DNA of 64,000 nucleotides from Ischnura elegans. Taxonomy: Eukaryota; Arthropoda; Insecta; Odonata; Coenagrionidae. A program made the position numbers and the translations under genes. The notes under the pieces were generated by a model. The model searched no databases, had not been told where the DNA came from, and worked only from the letters and a program-made list of their open reading frames with translations. Position 1 is the stretch's first letter. Every line of letters starts with the position of its first letter. Below, one piece after another: positions 54,331 to 64,000 of the stretch. The stretch lies in assembly GCF_921293095.1 (NCBI RefSeq), contig NC_060247.1, positions 116,455,111-116,519,110 of the forward strand, written 5' to 3'.

Positions 54331-54339
54331 TACTCCTAG

Positions 54340-55770
54340 ACAATAGGCGCTGCTATGCTCAATCTGCTAAAGAAAGGAAATAAATGGTGGTGGACGGAGG
54401 AACATGAAAAATCATTCAAAGCCACCAAATTTATGTTTGTGAATAATGTCATAATATCCCACCAAGAATTTTTAAAACACATGTTCCTTCAAACCGATAG
54501 TAGTATTTGCGGTTTAGGTGCTTTACTGAGTTAAAAGGACGATTCAGGCTATGAAAAAGTAATTTTTTTAATACGTCGCACGCTTCGTGGGCCGGAGTTT
54601 CTGTATTCCACAACGGAAAAGGAAATGTTAGCTTTAGTATGGGCGCTTGAAAAATTGCGGGCCTTTCTTTTATATCGAGAATTCACAATAATTACGGATC
54701 ATAAATCCTCAATTTTTCTGAATAAATAATATCTGAGATCTAGTGGGATAACGAGGTGGGCAATGTCGATCCAAGAGTTTTCATTTGAGGTTCAGCACTG
54801 TGAGGGTAAGTAGAATATCGTCCCTGACTGGCTAAGTAGGCATCCTTGTGGGGAAAATGAAGTGGCCGGTAGGGGTGACATGGATTTTATTATTGCAAAA
54901 ATTAATCTAGGAATTACAGGCACGCCGTGGCGAGGAGTGGAGGATTTAAAAAGAGCGCAAATAGAGGATCCTAGAAATTCTCACGTAGCCCGTTTTCTAG
55001 AAGGGACGCTACTTAGGGATCACCCCCAATACCGGAATATAGTCAGACCAGCTGACAGATTTAAGATCAGTCAAGGGATAGTGCATGTAGGAGTTGGTAG
55101 GGAGGCCAAGCTCAGAATATGGGTGCCGAGTAGGCAAGTTGAGAAATTGATTCCATACGTGCTTACCTCGTACGCTCATCTTGGCAGCCAATAATTGAAT
55201 TAATTACCAAAGAAAGGTTTTTCTGGAAGTACATGGGCAGACAGATACAAAATTTCATCCGCACCTGTGATATTTGCAAAAAAAAACACTCGAATCGCGC
55301 TTACCCATGGGATGCGATGCGAAATATAATTCCGTCGCAACCGCGGGAGGGTTGCGCGCTCGATTTGTTCGGTCCCCTACCGAAATCATGAGGAGGGAAC
55401 AAATAAGTTTTGGTCGCTGTCGGTGTATTTTCAAAATTTGTACAAATTTATCCTATTAATTAACCCATGAGTAAAAATTGTTTGTCCCACTTTCTAAACC
55501 AATATGTAAAAAATGTGGAAGCCCTCAGAGAGTTCTCACTGACCATGGGACTCAATTTACTAGTGAGACGTGACGAAAGACCCTCCTCGATTTAGGAATT
55601 TGATGTAATTATTCATCCATACGCCACCCTCAATGTGGCAGATCAGTATTGGTCGCACCGAAGGCGCGTTTACTATGCTTTACCGGTGAGAACAAACTCA
55701 CCACAACCAGCCAGTTGACAAAAATAATTAAATAAATTGGCGCATGTGTAAAGTTGTCAGTGTAAATGTT
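54340..55770 (+). mobile_element. Ty3/Gypsy pol remnant: RNase H and integrase
   Basis: Plus-strand pieces in order: FLQTDSSICGLGALLS, YSTTEKEMLALVWALEKLRA and FTIITDHKSS (RNase H; D, E and D of the active site visible); a spacer frame (54862-55194); a zinc-binding HHCC region (HLG, FFWKYM, FIRTCDICKKK, near 55180-55290); then integrase-core blocks DLFGPLP, VFSKFV and VLTDHGTQFTS (near 55350-55560). Stops and frameshifts are many. The reverse transcriptase, protease and gag are absent. It is a different copy from the minus-strand Gypsy at 45900. Confidence 0.82.
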
Positions 55771-56138
55771 TGTTCTGTGAAAAAGGAAAGATTAAAAACA
55801 ATGCTTATTTTGGAATTATGAAATTTTTCTCTCTTTTTTTATGTTTTGAGATTCTCTTTTGCATTGAAGACGGCAAAAGAATTTTTAAAGTTTTTTTTAT
55901 TTTGTATTTTCAGTTTTTTTCCATTTTATTTCCATGTAATATTGAAATCCCTGTTCAAGTACCAGTAAAATAAATTAAACCTGCGATTGGAAGGAGGTAA
56001 GACATAGAAAAGACAAATCGTCGTGGATTAATTCAAGGCAGTGTAATTGTAAATAGATAAAATGTCTGTAAAAATTTCATAAATACGCTCTGTAGCCTGG
56101 ACAATTTATTGACAATGGATGATTAACAGTTGCGACAG
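55771..56138. other. Nothing recognised
   Basis: AT-rich sequence with T-runs and no feature. Confidence 0.45.
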
Positions 56139-56570
56139 TAAAAACTATTTTTTCTCGGTGATCGTATTGAGTGAGTTTAATTGCGAATTAATTTCAAGAA
56201 ACCAAGAAAGGAGTTGTTGATTTTCGTAAGATGAAGGAGCAGAGGAGAGATTAGAAGAAGGCAGGGAAGGAAAGGCTTCAGGGTTTAATGCAGAGGCAAA
56301 TGATTTGGTAAGGGGAGGTGAAGGATTTGGTTTTTGAAAAACTGAAGTACGTTTTGCTGACATTGCTGCTTTCGCTTCCTTGTGCTTGATGCAGCCCCAG
56401 TAGTTAGCTGGATGAGCTTCACTACAGAAGGCACATTTAGCCGGCAGTTCCTTGGGCTTGACGCATTCGTTGCTTAAACGATCTAGGCCGCAACGGACAC
56501 ACCTTGGCGGTAAAGAGCAGTGATTCTTGGTATGTACAATGCCTTGCCAGCGGTGGCTTTGGACAGGGAC
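56139..56570 (-). mobile_element. Jockey/I-type LINE ORF1 fragment with CCHC zinc knuckles
   Basis: On the minus strand: a Gag-like zinc-knuckle region HRWQGIVHTKNHCSLPPRCV with RCG after it, then KCAFCSEAHPANYWGC, a typical CxxC-H-C knuckle of Jockey-type ORF1. Then comes a Ser/Pro-rich tail frame (56145-56363) ending in LNSLNTITEKK. This is the RNA-binding nucleocapsid-like protein of such LINEs. No ORF2 follows in this orientation at the right place. Confidence 0.7.
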
Positions 56571-57323
56571 CGCAGGTTTTACATAGTTACTGATTTCGAC
56601 ATTAATCCCTAACTATTACCATTAATAACTAACCTAACCTAACTATTACCATTAATTATATTTTATGTTAATGAATGCCGGAGCATCAATATTGGCATCA
56701 GTAGTTACATGGCAAACTTAAGTTGGATATTGAGGAACTGAGTTGAGTCCGGAATCTCGTTGTTTGGCTGAAGGCCGGGTAAAAGGGAAGATTTCGGCGG
56801 CCTCTATCCTTGCTTTCTCCGCTGCGGTCATTGTCCATACCTCACTTTCACATAGGAGCATACTCCAAATGTGGGCTCTCATAAATATTTTCTTTACTTA
56901 TATATTTAAGTTTCCCGCCGTAAGCAGTTCTCTCTTTTGGTGGAATGCTCTCTTCGCCTGGGCTATTCTGCTGACAATTTCTTTCTTACCTCTCCCGTCA
57001 CTACCAGTAATCTTGCTTCCCAAATAACTGATTTCATCAACCTCTATTAGTTTTTTCTTCCATATTTTAATGTTAGTCTTGACTTCTCTTCTGCTATTTA
57101 CTAATATCTTGGCTTTCTTCGTGCTTATTTTCACTTGCTATTTACTCATTACCCTAGACATATTAACGAGATTATTTTTCAAATCCTTCTCTGTTTCTGC
57201 TGTAACAGCTTTGTCATCGGCAAATCTTAGTATGCTAATTTTTTCTCCATGGATATTCACTCCCAATGCCTTTTCTTTGATTTCATTAATGGCTTTCTCA
57301 ATGGAAACGTTGAAAATTACGGG

Positions 57324-58049
57324 TTACAATGTACAGCCTTGTCGCACTTCTCTCCTAATTCTTGCTTCTTTACAGCTGGACCCTGATTTTAACACCGTTG
57401 TTTGGTTTTTGCATAAACTGTGAATGACTCTTCTATCATTGTAAAAAACCCCAATTTCCTTTAGTATTCCAAGCATTTTGCTCCAATCCACGATGTTAAA
57501 TGCCTTCTCTAAGTCCACGAACGAAATGAACGTTGGCTTGTTCTTTTCCATTATTTTCTCTCTAAGCAGTCTAAGGGCCAATATTGCTTCCCTTGTGCTT
57601 TTGTTCCTTCTGAATCCTAATTGGTCCTCATCTATGAACTCTACTGCTCTTAGTTCTATTCTTCTATAAATGATCCTTGTCAGTATCTTCGACGCATGTG
57701 TAGTAAGGGTTATGGTCTTAAAATCTTCGCAGTTCTCCGCTCTTTTCTTCTTCGGAATAGGGATTATGATGTTTCTCTCGAAGTCCTTTGGTATCTCACC
57801 TGTGGAATACATTTCACTTATGATTTTGTATAGCTGGTTCAACGTCTCCTCTCCTGAATTTTAAATTAGTTCCGCAGGAATGTCATCACTGCTAGACGCT
57901 TTATTTATCCTGAGGTCTCTTACAGACACATCAAATTCCGATCTTAAAATTGGGGGTCTCATGTCATCGGTATTCACTTCCTCTCGTTTTCGATAGCATT
58001 CGTTCTGAGGCTGCTTCCTTTGTAAAAATCTTCCAGACATTCCTTCCAT
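57324..58049 (-). pseudogene. LINE reverse transcriptase, fingers/palm part, broken
   Basis: Continues the endonuclease ORF of the same element. KASSSDDIPAELI, then a stop, then LYKIISEMYSTGEIPKDFER, ITLTTHASKILTRIIYRRIE, the palm block FVDLEKAFNIVDWSKML and VRQGCTL. The stop after ELI and the stop at the end of VRQGCTL interrupt an otherwise continuous frame. The normal Asp-Arg of KAFDRV is Asn-Ile here, and the first catalytic Asp (FVD) is present. Confidence 0.85.
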
Positions 58050-58260
58050 CTCTTCCCTTTTTCTTCGTTTTCAATCATTATTTCTCCGTTTTTGTCCCTA
58101 ATGGTATTACATCTTACGCTGCTGCCTGCAAACCACTTCTAATGGTTTTCCAACTCTATTCCACTGGTTTATTGGTCGTATCCTCCCCTATTCTTTTTTA
58201 TTCAGCTTCTTTTAAAGCCAGTTGATGCTGAACCTCCTTCAATTTTTGACCTGCCATATG

Positions 58261-59421
58261 TTATTCACGGCTTTCTTCATTTTTTTTAAATTGCAGGAGG
58301 CATTTCATCGTAACAGAGTTATGGTCACTACCGAAATCTGCTCCTGGATAACTTTTGCAGTCCTTCACCTGGTTCCTGAATCTTTTTTTCACTAGAATGT
58401 AGTCCATTTGGTGTGTTCTAAGGTCTCCTGGCATCTTCCACGTGTATCTTCTCCGCAGGGAATTTTTGAATAAAGTTTTGGCAACCACTAGCCTATGCTC
58501 AGTGCAAAATTCCATTAGCCTTTCTCCTCTTTCATTTGGGTTACCTAACCCATATTTCCCAGTTATTATTCCGTCTTGACCTCCGCCAACGACGGCGTTC
58601 CAGTCACCTAAAATAATAAGATTTTCTTCCCCTCTTACCTGCTTGATAACTTCCGCTATATCGTGGTAGACATCTTCTACTTCTTCGTCTTCATAATCTG
58701 ACGTAGGCATGTAAACCTGCACGTCTACAGTAGCTACGGGTTTAGTATCTATCTTCACCATAACTATCCTTTCATTAAACTGCAGGTAGCTTTTAACACG
58801 CATTCCGGCACTCTTTCTAAGCATTATGCCTACTCCAGCATTACGATTTAGCGATCCTGTGTGTATCATTCTGTAGCTTCCACCCCAAAATTCTCCTCCT
58901 TGAGGCCACTCCATATCGCTGATGCCTAATACGTCGAGGTTCATTCTTCGCATCTCCACCTTCAAGTTCTCTAGCCTACCGCAGGTACAAATTGATCTAA
59001 CGTTCCATGTTCCTATCCTTAACATTCTATCACCTTTGACCGATGTACCCTCTCGATTAGTCCCCGCCCGGAGATCCGAATGGGGGACTACTTTACCTTC
59101 GGAATATTTTACCCGAGAGAATTCCATCATGTCATTATATAAATTGAGTGGAGTAGCTGCGACTCCTCGGGATGATAATGTGGTGGTTTCCTCTTGCCTT
59201 CCACATCGCAGTACTACGGCGGTTAAAGTAAATGTTACCACGCCCGTAGTGAAATGTGTGTCGCTGTATCGACCAGTTTGGTCTCCACCTCCGCACATGT
59301 GAAAAAGAGCTGCTGCCCTCTCCCTCGGGTGATGAGAGGCATAATTGTTGGCGGCCCCCAGACGCCAAGTGCCGGAATTTTTACAGGTCTCAGTATCATT
59401 TAAATGGTCTACCTTACCCAA
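58261..59421 (-). CDS. LINE APE-type endonuclease (craniofacial development protein 2-like)
   Basis: A 386-codon open frame. After a variable N-terminus (about 1-130) comes RIGTWNVRSICTCGRLENLK (about 135), the apurinic-endonuclease start with the metal-binding Asn. LDVLGISDMEWP follows (the usual catalytic Glu, ETxW, is Asp-Met-Glu here), then LIILGDWNAVVGG (D and N of the active site), HQMDYILV and SDHNSVTM (catalytic Asp-His near the end). It nicks target DNA for retrotransposition. The linker and RT follow after a stop. The first ATG is uncertain because the leader frame is open further upstream. Confidence 0.85.
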   Translation of the reverse strand: MGKVDHLNDTETCKNSGTWRLGAANNYASHHPRERAAALFHMCGGGDQTGRYSDTHFTTGVVTFTLTAVVLRCGRQEETTTLSSRGVAATPLNLYNDMMEFSRVKYSEGKVVPHSDLRAGTNREGTSVKGDRMLRIGTWNVRSICTCGRLENLKVEMRRMNLDVLGISDMEWPQGGEFWGGSYRMIHTGSLNRNAGVGIMLRKSAGMRVKSYLQFNERIVMVKIDTKPVATVDVQVYMPTSDYEDEEVEDVYHDIAEVIKQVRGEENLIILGDWNAVVGGGQDGIITGKYGLGNPNERGERLMEFCTEHRLVVAKTLFKNSLRRRYTWKMPGDLRTHQMDYILVKKRFRNQVKDCKSYPGADFGSDHNSVTMKCLLQFKKNEESRE

Positions 59422-59529
59422 GGGTAGCCCAATACCCCCTCAGAACACCGCCGCTTTTTGTCCACGACTGCTTATTCGACGAGAGAACTCGCTTATCTCG
59501 CAGCTAACCTCTATATCTAAAGGTCGACC

Positions 59530-60000
59530 CACTATCCGTAACCCGGTGAACGAACTCGGTGGCTTTAAGCTCAACTGCGAGAACAGTATATTATTCTTCT
59601 TTAATGGCATTTCTGCTACGCAAAAATCTCTATCATTTGGCAAAAATGAATGTCCTGATATTAAAAATTTGTGATCTGTGATTTCCACATTATTGTCCAA
59701 AGTTTCGACAATTTTTAATCAAGTTAAAGCCACTTTAATGTTTCTATTTCACCCGACGCACATGCCACCGTTAGCCATAATGTGTCTTTCACTTCTTAAA
59801 TTTTTAACATGTTTTAAGTAGAATGAAACAATTTCATGAGCACCTCTGGTACAATAGTTTCATCCCAAAGGTATATGTATATTTTATCGTTGTGAAAATT
59901 ATGAATACCCAAATTTAAAACATGCATATTGCGTTTGTAATATGCTACTGAGGTAGTCAACTTAGGATATGGCAATACTTTTTGCAAGTCGAACGGGAAA
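59530..60000 (-). pseudogene. DUF7869-like protein remnant
   Basis: On the minus strand: RGAHEIVSFYLKHVKNL and HIMANGGMCVG, a stop, NRNIKVALT, another stop, then EITDHKFLISGHSFLPNDRD. The pattern RG.xE..xxxLK..K, C.GxNRNIK and HKFL.SGHSFLPNDRDF is what I remember of the DUF7869 family, a multi-copy, transposon-associated protein of unknown function in insects. Several stops and a frameshift show it is dead. It borders the LINE at 56741-59520, which may have inserted into it. Confidence 0.55.
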
Positions 60001-60139
60001 GCGAAATGATAATCTGAATTACGCGATACTTGACCCTGATGTTGTTTCAGTAAATTCCAGCTGGTTGTGCTAGTCTTAAATGGACATCGTGTTCTTCTGC
60101 AAGTTTATTCTTTATCATCATTCGATGCTTTAGTTTTAA

Positions 60140-60995
60140 TAAAAAAAAAACATTATGGCCGCCGCCACAGACACACGTGTTGTTACCGTCCCGATGATTT
60201 TTTGTTTTTTTGTCGGTGCAAACGCGGTTTTCTGCCAGTTTTATTCTGTTTTATGTGAGTGAACCCACACCCTCTCCCACTACAGATTATCATCTTATTT
60301 CTGTGCTTCGCCTGTGCTCTATAAGAAGTTTTGTGTTTCCGTGCTCACCGCCTTGTCGTCTCCCCCTAGTGAACTCCATCTCCCGGCGATCCCTAGTGCC
60401 CTGCCCCAGAGACTCGCGTTGCATCCCCGGCGATTCGGGCATTCTCTGTGGGTTCATTTCTGCGCTTGTGTTCCTTGTGGAAGCACTTAGCTTTCCTCAT
60501 CCTTCTTGCTGGTGATTTAAATATTAATCCTGGTCTGGTGTGCAATTTGTAATACCAGAACTCGCGGAGCATTCTAAACAAACTCTCGGATCTCGCCGCT
60601 CACATCAGTGAACTCTCCTCTTTCCAAGTGATTGCGCTTACCGAAACATGGCAAAGTGAAAAAATTTCTGACTATGATTGAAGTTCGCTTCCTCTCTCCA
60701 CATTTTCCGACGAGATCGACCCACTCGTGGTGGGGGCTTGCTTGATTCAAATTTGCCTGCAATTGGCGGATGGATCTAGAACTAAACTGTGAAATAGTGT
60801 GGACAGAAATTCAATTTTACCGCGGAAAAAACTGCGGTCGGAAGTTATTCATTGGTTGCTTTTATCACCCACCCAATAGCGACCTATCCATCCTCGAGGA
60901 GTGCTTTGCATCGGTTCTCCGTGTCCGCTCGCCTGGTGATGTGATCTTATTTGGGGACTTCAATCTATCTATTGTGTGGATATCCCGCACCGATG
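60140..60995 (+). mobile_element. CR1/Jockey-type LINE, ORF2 start with 2A-like motif and endonuclease fragment
   Basis: A plus-strand frame near 60487-60537 reads LAFLILLAGDLNINPGL, close to the LLLxGDVExNPGP motif that opens ORF2 in some CR1-like LINEs. After frameshifts come ELSSFQVIALTETW (APE endonuclease ETW) near 60620, RKLFIGCFYHPPNSD and VILFGDFNLSI (near 60840-60980). It is cut at 60995 by the RAG1-like element. Decayed and partial. Confidence 0.72.
60511..60537 (+). other. 2A-like translational recoding motif, degenerate
   Basis: Codons give GDLNINPGL. The 2A consensus is D(V/I)ExNPG followed by P. Asp, Asn, Pro and Gly are kept, while Glu is replaced and the final Pro is Leu, so activity is doubtful. 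Position at the LINE ORF2 start fits published 2A-bearing non-LTR elements (general knowledge). Confidence 0.4.
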
Positions 60996-61032
60996 CACAG
61001 TGGGCTGAAATCGAAAAAAGCTGGACAAAACC
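60996..61032 (+). repeat. RSS-like terminal repeat (heptamer, 22-base spacer, nonamer-like)
   Basis: Heptamer CACAGTG (60996-61002) is identical to the consensus recombination signal heptamer. ACAAAACC (61025-61032) is the nonamer ACAAAAACC minus one A. The spacer includes AAATCGAAAAAAGCTGG, shared with the ends at 301 and 27760. Confidence 0.7.
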
Positions 61033-61339
61033 TCGAAAATGGTTTTTTTGAGTATGGAAGTTGAAACTTTGCACAGTTGTTGCCAACACATTAGTGCATT
61101 TTTTGACGCAAAATGTTTTTCATAAGTTAATTTTTTATAGAAAATACATAGCCTCAAAGTTGAACAAATTTTGCGCAAATTGCCCGCTTTGAATTTTTTT
61201 CGAAATTCAGCATGTTTAAACTAATGTCACACCTTTAGTAGCAATTCAATAGCAACAAAAAATTATACAATTGTTAAACGGTTTGTTATCATTGATTACC
61301 ATCAACTTTCACGACTTAGTTGTCGTAATTGTGACCAAT

Positions 61340-62070
61340 ACGATACAAAATGGCGGACCCTGTTTTTCGTCGAATTTTTGTGTTTATGTAGGATTTTAAA
61401 AAAAGGATCACCGAGTTACCTCGAGATATTTACACCACATATACTACAAAGTATGTAGATTATGATAATGGGAAGTGCAGCTGCGACCACCTGCGACGCC
61501 GAAATTAAGATCGATTTTTCGAACGTGCGGCACCGCCCGGAGCTGGCTGCTGGCCACGGGAATTGCCGTACTCGACGGATGTTGGCTAGTGAATCATTTT
61601 AAGCAAATTTATTGTATAAAAGCTATGATATATTATTACTACATTTATTTTCCTTTTATTTTAACCTGATTTCTTTACTGTCTTGTAACATTTATCGTCG
61701 ATGCAGTACAAAATGGCGGACGCTAATTTCAGTAACGTTTTTGCCCGTGTGTGGCTGTATAAAAAGAAGGACACCGAGTTGCTCTCAGATATTTACATCG
61801 TAATTGCATAAAGCCTTTTAGAGTCTCCATCCACAGAAATAATCTGCGACCGTTCCCAAAAAACAAAATAAAATCGATGTTTTTACCGTGCCGCGCAGTC
61901 CGTGGCTGCTCCCTGGGCGCATGGAATGTCGTGACGCAGCGTACATTATAAAGCGCTATGAAGTCTTTGCAGTGGATATGTTTTATTTCAACATAATTAT
62001 TACTATTTCATTTCAAGTTGGTTTATTGTCACTTTAGGTAAATGAATTCGCTCCTCTATCCATTTCTACT
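61340..62070 (+). repeat. Tandem repeat of about 363 bases within the RAG1-like element leader
   Basis: GATACAAAATGGCGGACC near 61339 and GTACAAAATGGCGGACGC near 61706 begin parallel units. Each then shows an A-rich AGGA(T/C)ACCGAGTT block and GAGATATTTACA or CAGATATTTACA, then AAAATCGATGTTTTT- or AAGATCGATTTTTC-like sequence followed by CGTGCCGC or CGTGCGGC. About two diverged units. Confidence 0.6.
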
Positions 62071-62084
62071 GACTAGTGACTACT

Positions 62085-62902
62085 TACCAAATTCCCGAAT
62101 GCAAACTAGCTGACTTGAAACTCTGACAATTCCGCACGTGCATTTTACCCCTTGGATGGGTAAAACGGCTCTATTAGCCTGCTTCTAACCTCAAAGACAA
62201 AATAGATTTTACAACCAGCCGACCAGCCCGCAGCTGGTTGGTATTTGCCCGTCCACCCCATGCGGTAGTCGCGAAAATGGTCTTTTTATGACTCCACGTT
62301 GCTCGTGTGCGGTCCCTTTTACCTTTTTCGGATATTCCGTTTCCAGAAAGAAATGCATATATGAATTTAGTTTTGAATATACAGTGAAAGAGGTTTGTTG
62401 TGCTGTGGTGATTTTGGATGCACTCGGACACACGCGCTTTGGATATTGATAACTCCGGGGAATCTCATCGGTTTTCTGCTTTAACTGCATATGCGGTGTA
62501 AAACACTCATTCACCAGGCATCTATCATCCAAACTGGTAAGAGATTTTCATTTGTAGTTCTTGATATTTGCCTCGTGCTATAAGCAATTTCCCTTTTTTT
62601 ATTTACCATTAACGCCTCTAGAATTGACCCTTTCTTTTATTTTAATGTATGTTACTTGTTATTGGTAACTCGTTCCCCTGAAATAGAACCAGTGTTGAAT
62701 TGAACAACAAATTTGGAGCAATTTTAAAATGTCTGGTCTCGAGGTAACTCGTCTATTGCTTCATAAAAAAAGTTGTCAAATACGGATGTAAATCCTTTTC
62801 GGAGAGATATGAATTTTTAATGTAATATCTTACGAAAAAATTTCATGCGCAAGGTAATATTGAAGCTACGAAGGGCCTTAGTGACTCTCTTAAACGATAT
62901 TT
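62085..62902. other. RAG1-like element leader, nothing else recognised
   Basis: Overlapping minus-strand frames (62174-62532) have no domain. It probably holds the element's 5' non-coding part or untraceable exons. Confidence 0.35.
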
Positions 62903-64000
62903 TTGATTCGCTACCAAAGCAAATGGGAAGCCTGCAGTAGAGACAATGAAAGATTTTTAAGGAGAAATATTAAGTGGCTGAAAGCACCTATATATGTACC
63001 AGAAAACGTTCCAGAATTGACAAGAGCTTCTAATTCTTCGGGTAAGTATATGCGATTTATAAGTGACCTGAGTTGTTGCATTATCTCAACGGATTTAAGG
63101 GCGATTTTTTACTCATTTTGATCCCATTATAATCTGGTGGACGCCCGGAAAAATATTTTACGATATTAGCGAAAGAACTAAGAGGAAGAAGACTGAAAGT
63201 CTTAGATCTTCTCACTCGGCGGCAACTTTATTATTCGCAGCATCGATGACATTAAGAGAGGAAGGAGATGAGGCGGCATCCAAATTATTGAAGGAAATTA
63301 CAATGACCACTCCAACCAGAGCAAGGAGAGTCCTAGCTAAAGGGAAGACACCCATCTCAGGTTCCTCCATGATGTCAGAAGACGAGGCTCTTTCTGTTAT
63401 CATATCGATGCAACTAACAAAATATCAGTACAATGGTCTTCGGAAATAGCTGAAAGCCATGGTCATAAATTATACCCGAACTATGAAAGAGTGAGGCTTG
63501 CTAAAAATGCTGCGTACCCGGATGGCATAGAGATTATAGAAATACCGTGCAAAGTCAATCTACAAAGTCTCCTCTCGCACACTGCCTCACGGATTCTAGC
63601 TTGCGTGGCAACTGTTCCTGATGCCAGAAGTGAATTGAAGTGCACTCTGATTTGTAAATATGGTTTCGACGGCAGTTCTGGGCATTCACCGTACAAGCAA
63701 GTTTGGCAACAAGAGCCTAGGTCGGGGGAATATTTGTTTATGAGTTCTATGGTGCCCCCGACCGTTCATAAGGTCCTAATACACGGAGAAGGTATAGCTT
63801 CAGAGATGATTCTTCCTCTAGGGCAATTATCTGAAGAAGCAATTGAAGCACGCAATAAAGATAGCAGAAAATATCGAGAAAGCTTTAGAAGGAAGCGCTA
63901 AAGAATATCTACCAACGATGATTTATTTCGCCGGCTCCTCCTGACCTCGGATCCAGTAATATCCAATGCCGCACCTCTTGTTACGAAGAAATCCCGAAGA
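62903..64000 (+). pseudogene. RAG1/Transib-like transposase, decayed, central domain deleted
   Basis: Pieces in three frames read in family order. N-terminal: SKWEACSRDNERFLRRNIKW (62903 on). Then DISERTKRKKTESLRSSHSA and LREEGDEAASKLLKEITMTT, PTRARRVLAKGKTP (63150-63446). After a frameshift: LYPNYERVRLAKNAAYPDG, VNLQSLLSHTASRIL, KYGFDGSSGHSPYKQVW (63655-63710). Then a jump straight to [28 protein letters not shown], a TAA, and STNDDLFRRLLLTSDPVISN to the edge. DGSSGHS should hold the first catalytic Asp and SEEAIEARNK the last Glu. The block between MSSMVP and PPTVHK, where the second Asp and zinc-binding part belong, is missing (several hundred residues). So the copy cannot make a working enzyme. 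Assignment by remembered motifs. Confidence 0.62.

Larger units (their letters stand above)
56741..59520 (-). mobile_element. RTE-like LINE, nearly complete ORF2 with a few breaks
   Basis: Minus strand, 5' to 3' from 59520: a leader, an APE-type endonuclease (58261-59421 frame), a linker with stops (58050-58260), reverse transcriptase (57324-58049) with EDQLGFRRNKSTREAILALR and FISFVDLEKAF, then FADDKAV (near 57210), and a thumb/C-terminal region with EISYLGSKITGSDGRGKKEI (57000). It ends abruptly near 56741 without a visible tail, so the 3' end is lost. Only a handful of stops break it, making it younger than the related LINE at 1911-3226. Confidence 0.85.
60996..64000 (+). mobile_element. 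RAG1/Transib-like transposon, 5' end to window edge
   Basis: Starts CACAGTG at 60996 (the V(D)J signal heptamer), spacer 61003-61024 (22 bases), then ACAAAACC at 61025-61032. About 1.9 kb of non-coding sequence with a tandem repeat follows, then decayed RAG1-like transposase frames from 62903 to the window edge. The right end is outside. It inserted into a LINE endonuclease fragment, as the LINE frame stops exactly at 60995. Transib elements are known to carry heptamer-like CACWATG ends and RAG1-related transposases; that this element belongs to that branch is my inference. Confidence 0.62.

Noticed and set aside
56630..56643. AACCTAACCTAAC, the insect telomere unit
   Set aside because: Only about two and a half units; too short to call an interstitial telomere array.
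1..64000. CRISPR arrays, operons, bacterial-type terminators
   Set aside because: The window is eukaryotic; tandem repeats present have no CRISPR spacing and no prokaryotic genes are seen.

Overview
This is a eukaryotic window, almost certainly from an arthropod and probably an insect. It is AT-rich and dominated by introns and transposable elements, and its one host gene is cut into short exons with GT-AG borders. The species cannot be named from the sequence. The repeat set (hAT elements and MITEs, Penelope-like, Gypsy, CR1/Jockey/RTE-like LINEs, a tRNA-derived SINE and RAG1/Transib-like pieces) fits a medium or large insect genome.

Host gene. The plus strand carries the 5' half of a SORL1/SorLA-type sorting receptor. 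I could join fifteen exons in frame from an ATG at 8632 to a donor after 52643 (3358 coding bases, about 1119 codons). They give, in order, a signal peptide, a VPS10 ten-bladed propeller with several Asp-boxes, a cysteine-rich 10CC segment, a YWTD six-bladed propeller and an EGF-like segment. The LDLa repeats, Fn3 domains, transmembrane segment and tail expected for the family must lie beyond 64000. The EGF-like exon carries three in-frame copies of a 42-base repeat.

Layout. 1-8631 is 5' flank with a LINE, hAT MITEs and two end-copies of a RAG1-like element. 8632-10486 holds exons 1-5. A 4.6-kb intron follows, with an old arthropod repeat carrying a hAT MITE. 15070-16736 holds exons 6-8. The 19.1-kb intron 16737-35853 is a TE graveyard: a decayed repetitive gene, a hairpin-rich GC block, degenerate satellites, a CR1-like LINE, a RAG1-like C-terminus with its 3' end, and a 5.7-kb hAT element inserted into a Penelope-like element with a perfect 8-base target duplication. 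35854-45048 holds exons 9-14, separated by a SINE, a hAT remnant, a pogo-type MITE and a hAT MITE. Intron 45049-52369 holds a Gypsy element and a CR1/Jockey LINE. After exon 15, 52644-64000 holds a second Gypsy, LINE pieces, a DUF7869-like remnant and a RAG1-like transposon running off the window.

Main discovery candidate. The repeat end at 60996 begins with CACAGTG, the V(D)J recombination-signal heptamer. Twenty-two bases later comes ACAAAACC, one A short of the signal nonamer. It is followed on the same strand by decayed reading frames that look like a RAG1/Transib-type transposase (62903-64000). Three more ends with the same 22-base spacing lie at 301, 8236 and 27760, and the last sits just downstream of another RAG1-like C-terminal fragment. 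The family assignments rest on remembered motifs and were not searched.
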